The notes under the pieces: generated by a model
The model's input: only the letters and a program-made list of their open reading frames with translations
What the model was told of the DNA's origin: nothing
The model's database searches: none
Part shown: in pieces, positions 43,001 through 50,702 of the stretch
How the letters are laid out: the number at the start of each line of letters is the position of its first letter
Position numbering within the stretch: the first letter of the stretch is position 1
Assembly (NCBI RefSeq): GCF_000799735.1
Contig: NZ_JUHH01000001.1
Coordinates: forward strand, 124,001 to 188,000
DNA from: Methylotenera sp. G11
GTDB lineage: Bacteria; Pseudomonadota; Gammaproteobacteria; Burkholderiales; Methylophilaceae
Reading direction: 5' to 3'
Length of the DNA: 64,000 bases
Program-made: the position numbers and the translations under genes

Positions 43001-45744
43001 GTTCTACCAAAGCAAGCGCTACGGTTGTGAGCCTTACATTTGAAGGTGTTGCGACACCGGGTGCGCTGGCGGATTATGAATACAGCCTGAATGGTGGCGC
43101 GACATGGTTGAGCTTAGCCAGCAATACGATAACAATTCCCGGCAGTACTACCAGCAACCCGACGGCAGAGATCCAGGTCCGAACACGTGCTGATGCGCTA
43201 GCAGAGCCTGATGAAGTGATCAGGCTGGTGGCGACCACAGCAGATGCCGGTATTGCCAATAGCGGTGTGGGTGTCAGCGCTTCAACCTTGATTGTGGATC
43301 CTATCGTAGTCAGTGCTACTGAAGATACGGCGCTGACGATTCTGTCCGGAGCCAGTTACGACTATGCGGTGCTGGGTCAGGCTGCACACGGTACGGTAAC
43401 GAACTCAGGCGGTGACCTCATTTACACGCCGAATGCCAACTGGTCCGGCACTGATAGCTTTACGATCACCAAAACCAATGAGGTAGGGCTGAGCGTGACT
43501 TCTGTAGTGACGGTCAATGTTGCAGCGGTAGCGGATGCTCCAGGGGTTACGATCAACGTGAGCAGTGTGCCTGTGAACGCCGGCACTACATCACAGAATG
43601 TCATTACGAATGGTGATTTCTCCCAGGCGCTGACTACAGGCTGGACCACAGGCAATTCTGGCGGTGGTACAGCAACGCTGACTTCCAGCGCACTGGTGCT
43701 TAAAACAGGTAACGGCCAGGCTACTCACACGGCATATGCCGAGCAGGCGGTAAGCGGCTTGACGAGCGGTCAGAGTTATACATTTACCGTTGCTTCCTCT
43801 ACTGCACCTAGTGCGGCAAACGGTATCGTGCGCTGGAATGGCGTTGCCCTGACGCCAAGCAGTTATACGGGCGGCATTGCAACATTCACTGTGACAGCCG
43901 GGGCCAGCAATACACTGCGGCTTACTTCGCCATCTACGGCTGGTGCAAGCGTAACGCTTGATAACGCCACGCTGAATGTCACCGGCGTATTCAGCTATAC
44001 CTACACCGTGAATGCGGCGGCGGCGCTGAAGGATACCGATGGCAGTGAAACCCTTGGTAACACTATCACCATTACCAGTTCAAACCTGCCTGCAGGCGCC
44101 GTGTTGAAATTAAGTGACGGTACAACGCTGGTGGCGGATACCGATGGCTCGAGCGCTTACAGCTGGACCGTGACGCGTGCCCAGGCTGCCGGTCTGCTGT
44201 TAACGGTGAATAAATCCGCCGGGACCCAGTTTACGCTGACCGCCAGCGCAACCAGCACGGAATCCGCAGGCGGCACGGCAACCGGTTCAATCACCACAGC
44301 CTTGATCACCATGCCGGCCAGCGGTACCGGTACCGCTAATCCGGTACCGACGATTGCCGATGCAGTGGCGACCTTGAACAATGCGATACAGACGCAGAAT
44401 ATTACGACTTCGTTCGGTGATGGCACGAATACATTCTCCTGGGTAACGGTCGCAAATTCGCTGCCGAAGATTTATGCGAATGGCGAGGTGGTTCAATACT
44501 CCATGAGCGTGAGCCCTGACGGGCAATTAGGCACCATTACCGGTACGACTTCAGTCGGTACCGTGTTTACTTTAAGCATTGCCTTGGGCACGCCAAATGC
44601 CGTTGCTACTTATACGCAGTACACGAGTCTGCAGGGTACCTTGGTGACGGCTTCCGGGTCGAACATGCTGACCAGCGGCAATGGCAGCGAGCTGCTGCTG
44701 AATTTTGATGCGGGCGGCGGAACAACGGTCAATGCGGTTGTTACCGGGGAAAATTATATTGATGGCACGACAACTACCATTAATACCAATAATAAATATA
44801 TCGGTGCTTCCAACAACCTGATGAATCCTGGTGAGCGCGTGACGATGGACTTTGCCGGCGGTACCAGTGGCAATGCCGTTGCGTCCATGAAGATATCGTT
44901 CTTTAACTTTGACAGTGCATCTGCCAGCGCGCCGGATGAGTTAACCATTTACGGTACGACAGTAGATGGCTCGACATTCACTTATCGTGTGACGAATGCA
45001 AGCCTGGATGCAAATGGCATGTATACCATCGTGGCACCCGGGAATGAGCTGATCAGGGAGCTGGTATTTGAAGCCGGAAGCCAGGGCTCATTCAAGTTGG
45101 GTATCGAGACCATAAGTGCGGTGAACGATGTGCCGAGTTTCACCGTGCCACTGACATATGCGCTTACGGATGCAAGCGGCGATACCGATACCGGTACGAT
45201 CAGTGTAACGCTGGGCGGCCTGAGCGGTACGTCAGGTAACGATACCTTGAATGGCGGCGCTAACAGTGATGTAATCAGTGGCGATGCCGGTAACGACATC
45301 ATTAACGGCGGCGCCGGCAATGACATGCTCAACGGCGGCGCTGGTGATGATGTGATTACCGGCGGTAAAGGTGATGACGTTATGACCGGCGGCCTGGGAG
45401 CCGATACCTTCAAGTGGATGCTTGCAGATGCAGGTACCGCTGGCTCACCGGCACGTGATGTGATTTCCGACTTTGATACTACCGTCAATAGCGATAAGCT
45501 GGACTTGCGTGACCTGCTGACAGGTGAGAATTCAACTAACCTGGCTAGTTTTCTGCATTTTGAAAAATCAGGCACCGATACCATTGTTCATGTAAGCAAT
45601 AACGGTGGCTTCTCCGGCGGTTACAACGGTGCTAACGAAGTGCAGACCATTACCTTGCAGAACGTGGACCTGGTAACAGGTTTTGCTAATGACCAGGCAA
45701 TTATTGCAGACCTGATCAGCAAGCAGAAACTGATTACCGATTAA
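31069..45744 (+). CDS. lapA: Giant LapA-like RTX adhesin with 31 tandem cadherin-like repeats
   Basis: A 4,891-residue cell-surface adhesin. Residues 1-120 are a LapA-type retention module: MALIGRIVGMTG, then VLEETAAGIAGQSNAYGFG with the LapG site T108-A-A-G111. A divergent cadherin-like unit (166-262) leads into 31 repeats of 101 residues (263-3393). After that come a further cadherin-like unit, VCBS-like units (about 3500-3830), two Calx-beta-like segments, a carbohydrate-binding-like domain (NGDFSQALTTGWT), RTX nonapeptides (about 4719-4783, GGAGNDMLNGGAGDD) and a type I secretion end. The ATG at 31069 with AAGG upstream is preferred to the GTG at 31060. Repeat DNA is markedly richer in G and C than the flanking gene ends. 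Confidence 0.95.
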   Translation: MALIGRIVGMTGVASLITGNGEKRDLHLGDSIQTGDTIQTPRGVEVDLELANGRVIHISAEQLVAFTEDLGSVFVPDPLDSSINLATIDTVIKAIEEGKDINAVLEETAAGIAGQSNAYGFGFVDLLRISAELIGGQYALDADATRVSDSSVVSSSSSINNQIIGDETAPVINSGGTAAAIDENTGAGQVIYVATATDESAVTFSLGGADSALFSIDAVTGAVTLIGNPDYESQSNYNFIVIATDTSGNVSKQAVTLAVTNLDEVAPTITSGTTATAIAENSGAGQVVYTATATDNADISAGITYSLSGTDAGLFSINSSTGAVTLIGNPNYEGKASYSFTVEASDGVNAATTQAVTLAVTNLDEVAPTITSGTTATAIAENSGAGQVVYTATATDNADISAGITYSLSGTDASLFSINSSTGAVTLIGNPNYEGKASYSFTVEASDGVNPATTQAVTLAVTNLDEVAPTITSGTTATAIAENSGAGQVVYTATATDSADISAGITYSLSGTDASLFSINSSTGAVTLIGNPNYEGKASYSFTVEASDGVNPATTQAVTLAVTNLDEVAPTITSGTTATAIAENSGAGQVVYTATATDNADISAGITYSLSGTDASLFSINSSTGAVTLIGNPNYEGKASYSFTVEASDGVNPATTQAVTLAVTNLDEVAPTITSGTTATAIAENSGAGQVVYTATATDNADISAGITYSLSGTDAGLFSINSSTGAVTLIGNPNYEGKASYSFTVEASDGVNPATTQAVTLAVTNLDEVAPTITSGTTATAIAENSGAGQVVYTATATDNADISAGITYSLSGTDASLFSINSSTGAVTLIGNPNYEGKASYSFTVEASDGVNPATTQAVTLAVTNVDEVAPTITSGTTATAIAENSGAGQVVYTATATDNADISAGITYSLSGTDASLFSINSSTGAVTLIGNPNYEGKASYSFTVEASDGVNPATTQAVTLAVTNVDEVAPTITSGTTATAIAENSGAGQVVYTATATDNADISAGITYSLSGTDASLFSINSSTGAVTLIGNPNYEGKASYSFTVEASDGVNPATTQAVTLAVTNLDEVAPTITSGTTATAIAENSGAGQVVYTATATDNADISAGITYSLSGTDASLFSINSSTGAVTLIGNPNYEGKASYSFTVEASDGVNPATTQAVTLAVTNLDEVAPTITSGTTATAIAENSGAGQVVYTATATDNADISAGITYSLSGTDASLFSINSSTGAVTLIGNPNYEGKASYSFTVEASDGVNPATTQAVTLAVTNVDEVAPTITSGTTATAIAENSGAGQVVYTATATDNADISAGITYSLSGTDASLFSINSSTGAVTLIGNPNYEGKASYSFTVEASDGVNPATTQAVTLAVTNLDEVAPTITSGTTATAIAENSGAGQVVYTATATDNADISAGITYSLSGTDASLFSINSSTGAVTLIGNPNYEGKASYSFTVEASDGVNPATTQAVTLAVTNLDEVAPTITSGTTATAIAENSGAGQVVYTATATDNADISAGITYSLSGTDASLFSINSSTGAVTLIGNPNYEGKASYSFTVEASDGVNAATTQAVTLAVTNLDEVAPTITSGTTATAIAENSGAGQVVYTATATDNADISAGITYSLSGTDASLFSINSSTGAVTLIGNPNYEGKASYSFTVEASDGVNPATTQAVTLAVTNLDEVAPTITSGTTATAIAENSGAGQVVYTATATDNADISAGITYSLSGTDASLFSINSSTGAVTLIGNPNYEGKASYSFTVEASDGVNPATTQAVTLAVTNLDEVAPTITSGTTATAIAENSGAGQVVYTATATDNADISAGITYSLSGTDASLFSINSSTGAVTLIGNPNYEGKASYSFTVEASDGVNPATTQAVTLAVTNVDEVAPTITSGTTATAIAENSGAGQVVYTATATDNADISAGITYSLSGTDASLFSINSSTGAVTLIGNPNYEGKASYSFTVEASDGVNPATTQAVTLAVTNLDEVAPTITSGTTATAIAENSGAGQVVYTATATDNADISAGITYSLSGTDASLFSINSSTGAVTLIGNPNYEGKASYSFTVEASDGVNPATTQAVTLAVTNLDEVAPTITSGTTATAIAENSGAGQVVYTATATDNADISAGITYSLSGTDASLFSINSSTGAVTLIGNPNYEGKASYSFTVEASDGVNPATTQAVTLAVTNLDEVAPTITSGTTATAIAENSGAGQVVYTATATDNADISAGITYSLSGTDASLFSINSSTGAVTLIGNPNYEGKASYSFTVEASDGVNPATTQAVTLAVTNLDEVAPTITSGTTATAIAENSGAGQVVYTATATDNADISAGITYSLSGTDASLFSINSSTGAVTLIGNPNYEGKASYSFTVEASDGVNPATTQAVTLAVTNVDEVAPTITSGTTATAIAENSGAGQVVYTATATDNADISAGITYSLSGTDASLFSINSSTGAVTLIGNPNYEGKASYSFTVEASDGVNPATTQAVTLAVTNVDEVAPTITSGTTATAIAENSGAGQVVYTATATDNADISAGITYSLSGTDASLFSINSSTGAVTLIGNPNYEGKASYSFTVEASDGVNPATTQAVTLAVTNLDEVAPTITSGTTATAIAENSGAGQVVYTATATDNADISAGITYSLSGTDASLFSINSSTGAVTLIGNPNYEGKASYSFTVEASDGVNPATTQAVTLAVTNVDEVAPTITSGTTATAIAENSGAGQVVYTATATDNADISAGITYSLSGTDASLFSINSSTGAVTLIGNPNYEGKASYSFTVEASDGVNPATTQAVTLAVTNLDEVAPTITSGTTATAIAENSGAGQVVYTATATDNADISAGITYSLSGTDAGLFSINSSTGAVTLIGNPNYEGKASYSFTVEASDGVNAATTQAVTLAVTNLDEVAPTITSGTTATAIAENSGAGQVVYTATATDNADISAGITYSLSGTDASLFSINSSTGAVTLIGNPNYEGKASYSFTVEASDGVNPATTQAVTLAVTNLDEVAPTITSGTTATAIAENSGAGQVVYTATATDNADISAGITYSLSGTDASLFSINSSTGAVTLIGNPNYEGKASYSFTVEASDGVNPATTQAVTLAVTNLDEVAPTITSGTTATAIAENSGAGQVVYTATATDNADISAGITYSLSGTDASLFSINSSTGAVTLIGNPNYEGKASYSFTVEASDGVNPATTQAVTLAVTNVDEVAPTITSGTTATAIAENSGAGQVVYTATATDNADISAGITYSLSGTDASLFSINSSTGAVTLIGNPNYEGKASYSFTVEASDGVNPATTQAVTLAVTNVDEVAPTITSGTTATAIAENSGAGQVVYTATATDNADISAGITYSLSGTDASLFSINSSTGAVTLIGNPNYEGKASYSFTVEASDGVNAATTQAVTLAVINLNDNAPDIVNTTVAFDENIDPGTLIYNVNDSFTGTDFDRDGNSITYSITGGNAAGIFEINSATGVITIAAGKTLNYEAATVHNLTITASDGSFSDTATVTVNVNNLVTEAFNDSGAVNENATLTVGTPGVLVNDFDNNANPIHVSAVNGVAGNVGTSIPGTYGSLTLNANGSYTYVANNAESLAAGVTVNDVFNYTISNGLSGADTATLTITITGTNDLPVFSGADTGSVTEDLAVAGGMLTTAGTLIVTDPDSGQSLIDTSVPVISNGNLGTLMINSAGQWTYAVSNDDVQYLAEGQTRSEVFTVTSKDGTTHNITVTITGDQDNPTAQDATIPIPKNATHVLTADDFGIIDKDANDALVVTITSVPGQGLLKYYNGTAWVTVTANTQIPYTNIENGLLVYVPATNDTGNESFTYTVTDGTYTTTGNTVTFSINIELSVSSPLPVDEGKATVFAVELSDPRTVSTTLNLTLGGEATSDDYVTPMQYRIQNADGSYTAWQNVSGSQITLAIGQTRAEVKVKTVVNDDGSGVVSESLTLTATTTAAADLANTSATGETSINDLPSLLVSGASYVSEGNTAIFALELSSTKASATVVSLTFEGVATPGALADYEYSLNGGATWLSLASNTITIPGSTTSNPTAEIQVRTRADALAEPDEVIRLVATTADAGIANSGVGVSASTLIVDPIVVSATEDTALTILSGASYDYAVLGQAAHGTVTNSGGDLIYTPNANWSGTDSFTITKTNEVGLSVTSVVTVNVAAVADAPGVTINVSSVPVNAGTTSQNVITNGDFSQALTTGWTTGNSGGGTATLTSSALVLKTGNGQATHTAYAEQAVSGLTSGQSYTFTVASSTAPSAANGIVRWNGVALTPSSYTGGIATFTVTAGASNTLRLTSPSTAGASVTLDNATLNVTGVFSYTYTVNAAAALKDTDGSETLGNTITITSSNLPAGAVLKLSDGTTLVADTDGSSAYSWTVTRAQAAGLLLTVNKSAGTQFTLTASATSTESAGGTATGSITTALITMPASGTGTANPVPTIADAVATLNNAIQTQNITTSFGDGTNTFSWVTVANSLPKIYANGEVVQYSMSVSPDGQLGTITGTTSVGTVFTLSIALGTPNAVATYTQYTSLQGTLVTASGSNMLTSGNGSELLLNFDAGGGTTVNAVVTGENYIDGTTTTINTNNKYIGASNNLMNPGERVTMDFAGGTSGNAVASMKISFFNFDSASASAPDELTIYGTTVDGSTFTYRVTNASLDANGMYTIVAPGNELIRELVFEAGSQGSFKLGIETISAVNDVPSFTVPLTYALTDASGDTDTGTISVTLGGLSGTSGNDTLNGGANSDVISGDAGNDIINGGAGNDMLNGGAGDDVITGGKGDDVMTGGLGADTFKWMLADAGTAGSPARDVISDFDTTVNSDKLDLRDLLTGENSTNLASFLHFEKSGTDTIVHVSNNGGFSGGYNGANEVQTITLQNVDLVTGFANDQAIIADLISKQKLITD
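31855..41247 (+). repeat. 31 x 303-bp tandem repeat array inside lapA
   Basis: Each unit begins DEVAPTITSGTTATAIAEN and is exactly 303 bp (31 x 303 = 9,393 bp). Units differ at few positions: Leu or Val before DEVAP, Gly or Ser in DAGLF/DASLF, Ala or Pro in GVNAATT/GVNPATT, one Ser for Asn in unit 3, and silent third-base changes. The first (97-residue) unit just before and the unit just after are far more diverged, as in arrays grown by internal duplication. Confidence 0.97.
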
Positions 45745-45771
45745 CTGTGATTTAAAGTGAGATAGTTGAAC

Positions 45772-45807
45772 ATAAAGCCCTTAACCGTATCTGGTTAAGG
45801 GCTTTAT
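45772..45807 (+). terminator. Terminator of lapA
   Basis: A perfect 15-bp stem, ATAAAGCCCTTAACC (45772-45786) with its complement at 45793-45807, 6-nt loop GTATCT, 28 bp past the lapA stop. A short T-rich tail follows. It separates lapA from lapE. Confidence 0.8.
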
Positions 45808-46319
45808 TGTTTGTTACGGAAATTCAGCTTGATATTTTCAGCTTAGCGTTGTTGATGCAATTCTTGTAACAAGTGATGAATATATGACACATTCAGTCAC
45901 CATGATATGGTTGCTGATATGGTTTTAAAAGGCATTCATGGGAGCCTGTCTGGCAGATGCGCTTTTTGTTTTGTGACCGAATGTAAAATTTTGTTAATAT
46001 CTTCATATATTTTATACAAATTAACATACAAGTGATTGATACAGTTAGAATTACTCGCTTGAAATTGTTGTGTAACTATTAACCGGCTGAATTCAGCCAA
46101 TCGGTTAAATCATGTTGATTTATTTCGGGTATGGATTTTGCTTGTAGATTTTAAGCATTGGTTGCGATGTGGCGTTCGTAATTGCATCGTTTAAAGATCA
46201 CCATGTTAAAGATCGCCATGTGAAATATTTTTATTAACTGCCATAGTTTTTCTAGGTATCTAAACTAGCCAGATTTGAACTATGTCTGGCTGATTTGCCA
46301 AATTTCGGAAAGTAAAGAT
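45808..46319 (+). other. 512-bp spacer upstream of lapE
   Basis: AT-rich, without a convincing gene. It contains a stem AACCG-GCTGAATTCAGCC-aat-CGGTT around 46081-46106, whose core GGCTGAATTCAGCC (46085-46098) is a perfect palindrome. It must contain the lapE promoter because a strong terminator precedes it. Confidence 0.45.
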
Positions 46320-47771
46320 TTGAATAAAAAATATAAATTTACAGCACGATTGATACTGCTTTGCATGACCGCAATGACAGCTGAGATTTCAACAGCGCAG
46401 CCTTTGGTTTCATTAAAGGACATGGTTGAAAAAACAATCACTTCCAATCCTGAAGTCCAGGCGCGCTATCACAAGTTTTTAGAGGCGGGCTATGAGCAGG
46501 AAGTTGCGCGTGGTAATTTTCTGCCTGATGCCAATATCGTTTCCACCTACAGAAAACAGGAGGAAATGATTAAGCTGAACAATGGCACGGCTACACCCCG
46601 TATGAATAATGAGCTGGTTTTAAGGCAGATGATATTCGACGGTTTTGCAACAAGCAATGATGTGAAGCGCTTGGGGCACACTAGCCGCGTCAGGTATTAC
46701 GAGTTGCAGAGTGCGATGCAGAACACTACGCTGGAATTTATGCGCGCCTATATTGATTCCTTGCGCTACCGTGAACTGATCCAGTTTGCCAAAGATAATT
46801 ATGTCGTACACAAGCAGCTTTTTGACCGTATCCAGGAACGCGTGACTGCCGGTGTGGCGAGAAAAGTTGACCTGGAGCAGGCAGGCGGACGTTTGGCATT
46901 GGCTGAAGCTAACCTGCTGACGGAAATGACCAACCTGCATGATGTAACCGCACGTATGCAGCGTTTATATGGCGATTTGCCGCCAGATACTCTGGAAGCG
47001 CCTACGTTTTTTAATGGCGGTGTGCAGCCCAGCGCTGCCGAGGCATTGAAGCTGGCTTATCTGCAGAACCCAGATTTGCTTGCAGCGATGGAAGATATCC
47101 AGGCTAAAGAGAAGGAAATCAAAACCAGCGAGGCACGCTATATGCCTAGATTGGATCTGCAGGCACGTAAAAACCTCGGTACCAGTTCCGATGGTGAAAA
47201 CAGCAATGCTGCGGCCGACGTGCTGGAACTGACAATGAACTTTAACCTGTTCAATGGTTTTTCAGACAGCAACCTGGTCAAGCAATCGGCGGAAAGATTG
47301 AATGGCTCGCGTGATTTGCGTGATAAGGCTTGTGTTGATGCACGCCAGATCGTTTCTATCGCGTACAACGACATTAACCAGTTGGCTGTGCAGCGTACCT
47401 ATCGTGAACGACACACGACCTCTATCGAAAACGCGCGTGAAGCTTACCGCAGGCAGTTTGACATCGGACAGCGCACCTTGCTGGACTTGCTTGATACTGA
47501 AAATGAGTATTTCCAGTCCAAGAGAAGTTTGGCGAACACACAATATGATTTGCAGGTTGCTTATGCCCGTGTGTATGCGGGGCAGGGTGAACTGTTAAGG
47601 AAAGTGGGTGCGGCACGAGGTAACTTGCCTGAATATTCCAGGGAAGAATATATGGATGCCGAGAATGTGTGCCAGGCTGTAGCGCCCGTACAGATCATTG
47701 TGGATAAAGAGGCTTTGCTGGCAAATGCAAAACCGTTAAGCAGCACTTACACATCATTGGCAAAACCCTAA
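46320..47771 (+). CDS. lapE: TolC-family outer-membrane channel (LapE-like)
   Basis: Outer-membrane component of the type I secretion system, 483 residues. A TTG start at 46320 with GGAAAG upstream gives MNKKYKFTARLILLC and a normal signal peptide ending near STAQP; the longer frame from 46275 has no signal-like N-terminus. Two TolC repeats (OEP domains) are evident, with DAYMP-like and YRRQFDIGQRTLLDLLDTEN segments typical of LapE/AggA. It is separated from lapA by a terminator and a 512-bp spacer, so it has its own promoter. Confidence 0.92.
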   Translation: MNKKYKFTARLILLCMTAMTAEISTAQPLVSLKDMVEKTITSNPEVQARYHKFLEAGYEQEVARGNFLPDANIVSTYRKQEEMIKLNNGTATPRMNNELVLRQMIFDGFATSNDVKRLGHTSRVRYYELQSAMQNTTLEFMRAYIDSLRYRELIQFAKDNYVVHKQLFDRIQERVTAGVARKVDLEQAGGRLALAEANLLTEMTNLHDVTARMQRLYGDLPPDTLEAPTFFNGGVQPSAAEALKLAYLQNPDLLAAMEDIQAKEKEIKTSEARYMPRLDLQARKNLGTSSDGENSNAAADVLELTMNFNLFNGFSDSNLVKQSAERLNGSRDLRDKACVDARQIVSIAYNDINQLAVQRTYRERHTTSIENAREAYRRQFDIGQRTLLDLLDTENEYFQSKRSLANTQYDLQVAYARVYAGQGELLRKVGAARGNLPEYSREEYMDAENVCQAVAPVQIIVDKEALLANAKPLSSTYTSLAKP

Positions 47772-47998
47772 CCAGGACGTAAATCCCCGCACCTCAATAA
47801 GCTGGATAAAGTGTCTAGTTTTTGGGGTGCAGTTCACTTACAGACATTGCTTTTTTGGTTGACTTCACTGATTCAAACCATGTGCCTGCGTTTTTGATGG
47901 CATATCTAAAAAAATATCAAAATTTCCATGAAATGATGATGAAAAAATCCCAGTAAGTGTTAGAATACGCACCGCAATTTGATGAACACCTTCCATCC

Positions 47999-48086
47999 GC
48001 CCGGGTGGTGAAATTGGTAGACACAAGAGACTTAAAATCTCTCGCCTCTCAAGGGCGTGCCGGTTCGATTCCGGCCCCGGGCACCA
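47999..48086 (+). tRNA. tRNA-Leu (anticodon TAA)
   Basis: GCCCGGG acceptor arm pairs with CCCGGGC at 48076-48082, followed by A and an encoded CCA. The anticodon stem AGAGA/TCTCT encloses the loop CTTAAAA (anticodon TAA). The T-arm has GGTTCGATTCC, and a long variable arm fits a class II leucine tRNA. Confidence 0.96.
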
Positions 48087-48704
48087 CATTTTTCCCCTTG
48101 TATTTACGCCAGGCTCTATTCGGATTACATCGCCGATACGAGGTTTCTTTTAGGCTCATAGTGTTGACTCCTGCTGGTATGTAACCTGCATTTAGCTGGC
48201 TTCATTGCGCTATGGATTTTTTGGCTCCGGACGTTTGCTCACCATGCAGGAATTCAGTGCTTATACGATTGCCGATGGTTTGCAGGTCTTGATATTGTGT
48301 CATTCAATCATCCATGGCTTATGAATAAAAAAAGAAGGTAGCCGAAGCTACCTTTAAAGGGGCCTCGCATGATGCGAGGATTCTATGGCCTATGACCAGA
48401 CCATAAAATTCTTTTCAGATTTTTCTTTTTGATAATCCTTATATATCTGGGTGACGCATTTGAATGTGATGCATTTAAATATTAAGTGCAGCATATTCTG
48501 CCTTGATTCCACACTGGCTGATTGCTGTCTGTGGCAATGGCACGTCAGTCAGATAGTATTATGGCATAACGAAATTAAAAATGGAAATTTTTCCCGTTTA
48601 TTTTGCGGGTTTCTACAAATCGGCGCGAGGTCATGGAAGGCGATGGCTGTAAGGCCATCGTGTCTATGTGCGCCTTAAGCGAGCATGCAGTTGCAGGGGT
48701 CGGG
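48087..48704. other. 618-bp gap between tRNA-Leu and the DUF779 gene
   Basis: No supported gene. It holds the leftward terminator at 48327-48354, a perfect hairpin CCTCGCAT-G-ATGCGAGG (48362-48378) and a hairpin CGATGGC/GCCATCG (48641-48660). The region between 48380 and 48640 is AT-rich and featureless to me. Confidence 0.5.
48327..48354 (-). terminator. Terminator reading leftward
   Basis: AAGGTAGC (48335-48342) and GCTACCTT (48347-48354) with a tetraloop that reads TTCG on the minus strand, followed by a run of seven T. It probably ends the aldehyde dehydrogenase/DUF779 transcript. Confidence 0.75.
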
Positions 48705-49079
48705 TCAATACCCGTAGCGTACTGCAGGTTTGAGCTGATTCAGTTCATCGTCGCTGTACAGGCGGCCTTTGGTGATAAAGGCCTGACCCGTACCGCATTC
48801 CAGTGAAAATGAGCCGCCAGAGCCAGGCACGGCATCGAGAGTGGTGTGTGTATTCGCGCTGAATGAGAAGTGGCTGTCACTCATGTAAAAAACAGCGCCG
48901 GCAATTTCCCCTAAAATGACGTCTGATGGACTTGGCCTGAATTCATTTGCGGGCATGCAGAGCGGGCCGCTTCCTTCGCAGCAGCCGCCAGACTGCATGA
49001 ATATGAGCGGGCCATATTGAGCGCTAAGCTTTTGGATAAGCTCGATAGCTGATGGTGTTGCAGAAATGCGATCTGTCAT
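48705..49079 (-). CDS. DUF779 domain protein
   Basis: A 124-residue protein of the DUF779 family, recognised by LIFMQSGGCCEGSGPLC and DSHFSFSANTHTTLDAVPGSGGSFSLE. The cysteine cluster CC...C plus another cysteine (LECGTGQAF) suggests a metal site. Members are usually encoded beside NAD-dependent aldehyde dehydrogenases, as here. No biochemical role is established. It lies 102 bp downstream of the dehydrogenase stop with a terminator in between. Confidence 0.9.
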   Translation of the reverse strand: MTDRISATPSAIELIQKLSAQYGPLIFMQSGGCCEGSGPLCMPANEFRPSPSDVILGEIAGAVFYMSDSHFSFSANTHTTLDAVPGSGGSFSLECGTGQAFITKGRLYSDDELNQLKPAVRYGY

Positions 49080-49100
49080 AAGGCAGGTTCCCTGATCAAT

Positions 49101-49129
49101 AAAAAAAGAGGCGGTATAGCCGCCTCTTT
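49101..49129 (-). terminator. Terminator between aldehyde dehydrogenase and DUF779 genes
   Basis: AAAGAGGCGG (49105-49114) pairs perfectly with CCGCCTCTTT (49120-49129), 5-nt loop, with seven T on the minus strand. It would reduce DUF779 transcription relative to the dehydrogenase. Confidence 0.8.
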
Positions 49130-49181
49130 AGTCTTTTATAGCCACCATGAAATAATGGCCGCTGTCGCTAACGCAATTGCA

Positions 49182-50702
49182 TTAGAAGAAGCCTAGTTTT
49201 TTAGGACTGTAGCTTACCAACAGGTTTTTGGTTTGCTGATAGTGATCCAGCATCATTTTGTGCGTTTCGCGGCCGATGCCAGATTCTTTATAGCCACCAA
49301 ATGCCGAGTGGGCAGGGTAGGCATGGTAGCAGTTTGTCCATACGCGGCCAGCCTTGATGCCACGGCCCATGCGGTATGCCTGGCTGCCATCGCGTGTCCA
49401 TACGCCTGAACCCAGGCCAAAGACCGTATCATTAGCAATTGCCAGCGCTTCAGCTTCATCTTTAAAGGTGGTCACAGCGAGTACCGGGCCAAAAATCTCT
49501 TCCTGGAACACGCGCATTTTGTTGTGGCCTTTAAGCAGTGTTGGCTGTACATAGTAGCCATCGGTAAAGGTGCCGCTGATGACATTGCGTTCGCCACCGA
49601 TCAATACTTTAGCGCCTTCATCTTTGCCAATGTCAATGTAAGACATGATTTTGTTGAGCTGGTCCTGGGAAGCCTGTGCGCCGATCATGGTGCTAGGGTC
49701 TAGCGGGTTGCCTTGCTTGATGGCTGCAACACGCGGCAGAACGCGTTCAATGAATTTCTCGTAGATGGATTCCTGGATCAATGCACGTGTCGGGCTGGTA
49801 CAGACTTCACCCTGGTTGAAAGCAAACAGCACCAAACCTTCAACGGCTTTGTCCAGGAAGTCATCATCTGCATCCATGATGTTTTCAAAGAAGATGTTAG
49901 GTGATTTGCCACCTAATTCCAGCGTTGCAGGAATCAGGTTGCTGGCTGCAGCTTGTGCAATCACGCGGCCAGTAGCGGTGGAGCCTGTGAAAGCGATTTT
50001 GGCAATACGTTTGCTGTTTGCCAATGGCGCGCCTACATCGCGACCGTAACCGTTAACAATGTTGATCACGCCTGGCGGCAAGATGTCAGCAATCAGTTCC
50101 ATCAGAATCAGGATGCTGATAGGCGTGAATTCAGCAGGTTTCATGACCACGCAGTTACCCGCTGCGACAGCAGGCGCTAATTTCCATGCAGCCATCAGAA
50201 TCGGGAAGTTCCATGGAATGATCTGGCCGACAACGCCTAATGGCTCGTGGAAATGGTAGGCTACCGTGTTCTCGTCCAGTTCGCTGATGCTGCCTTCCTG
50301 TGAGCGCAGGCAGCCTGCGAAGTAACGGAAATGGTCGATCGCCAGCGGAATATCAGCATTTACGGTTTCGCGAATCGGTTTACCGTTATCAATCGTTTCT
50401 GCGGTGGCCAGCAATTGCAGGTTAGCTTCCAGGCGGTCTGCGATTTTCAATAGCAAATTGGAACGTTGTGCCGGAGGGGTTTTAGCCCAGCCATCAGCCG
50501 CGGCATGCGCTGCATCTAGAGCAAGTTCAATGTCTTCGGCACCCGATTTAGCCGCTTGCGTATACGGTTTGCCGGTGATGGGGGTGATGACATCGAAATA
50601 TTCACCCTTGACAGGGGCTACCCATTTGCCGCCGATAAAATTATCGTATTTAGCTTTGTAAGGTATATTTACGCCAAGACCTTTTAGTAAATCTAAACTC
50701 AT
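49182..50702 (-). CDS. NAD-dependent aldehyde dehydrogenase (ExaC/AldB-like)
   Basis: A 506-residue soluble dehydrogenase. [18 protein letters not shown] and the NAD-binding FTGSTATGR, the general base glutamate in LELGGKSPN, and the nucleophile in [12 protein letters not shown] identify the family. The close resemblance is to ExaC-type acetaldehyde dehydrogenases, which are typically paired with DUF779 genes and serve alcohol oxidation. The physiological aldehyde here is not certain. A long dyad lies about 90-130 bp upstream of the start. Confidence 0.93.
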   Translation of the reverse strand: MSLDLLKGLGVNIPYKAKYDNFIGGKWVAPVKGEYFDVITPITGKPYTQAAKSGAEDIELALDAAHAAADGWAKTPPAQRSNLLLKIADRLEANLQLLATAETIDNGKPIRETVNADIPLAIDHFRYFAGCLRSQEGSISELDENTVAYHFHEPLGVVGQIIPWNFPILMAAWKLAPAVAAGNCVVMKPAEFTPISILILMELIADILPPGVINIVNGYGRDVGAPLANSKRIAKIAFTGSTATGRVIAQAAASNLIPATLELGGKSPNIFFENIMDADDDFLDKAVEGLVLFAFNQGEVCTSPTRALIQESIYEKFIERVLPRVAAIKQGNPLDPSTMIGAQASQDQLNKIMSYIDIGKDEGAKVLIGGERNVISGTFTDGYYVQPTLLKGHNKMRVFQEEIFGPVLAVTTFKDEAEALAIANDTVFGLGSGVWTRDGSQAYRMGRGIKAGRVWTNCYHAYPAHSAFGGYKESGIGRETHKMMLDHYQQTKNLLVSYSPKKLGFF

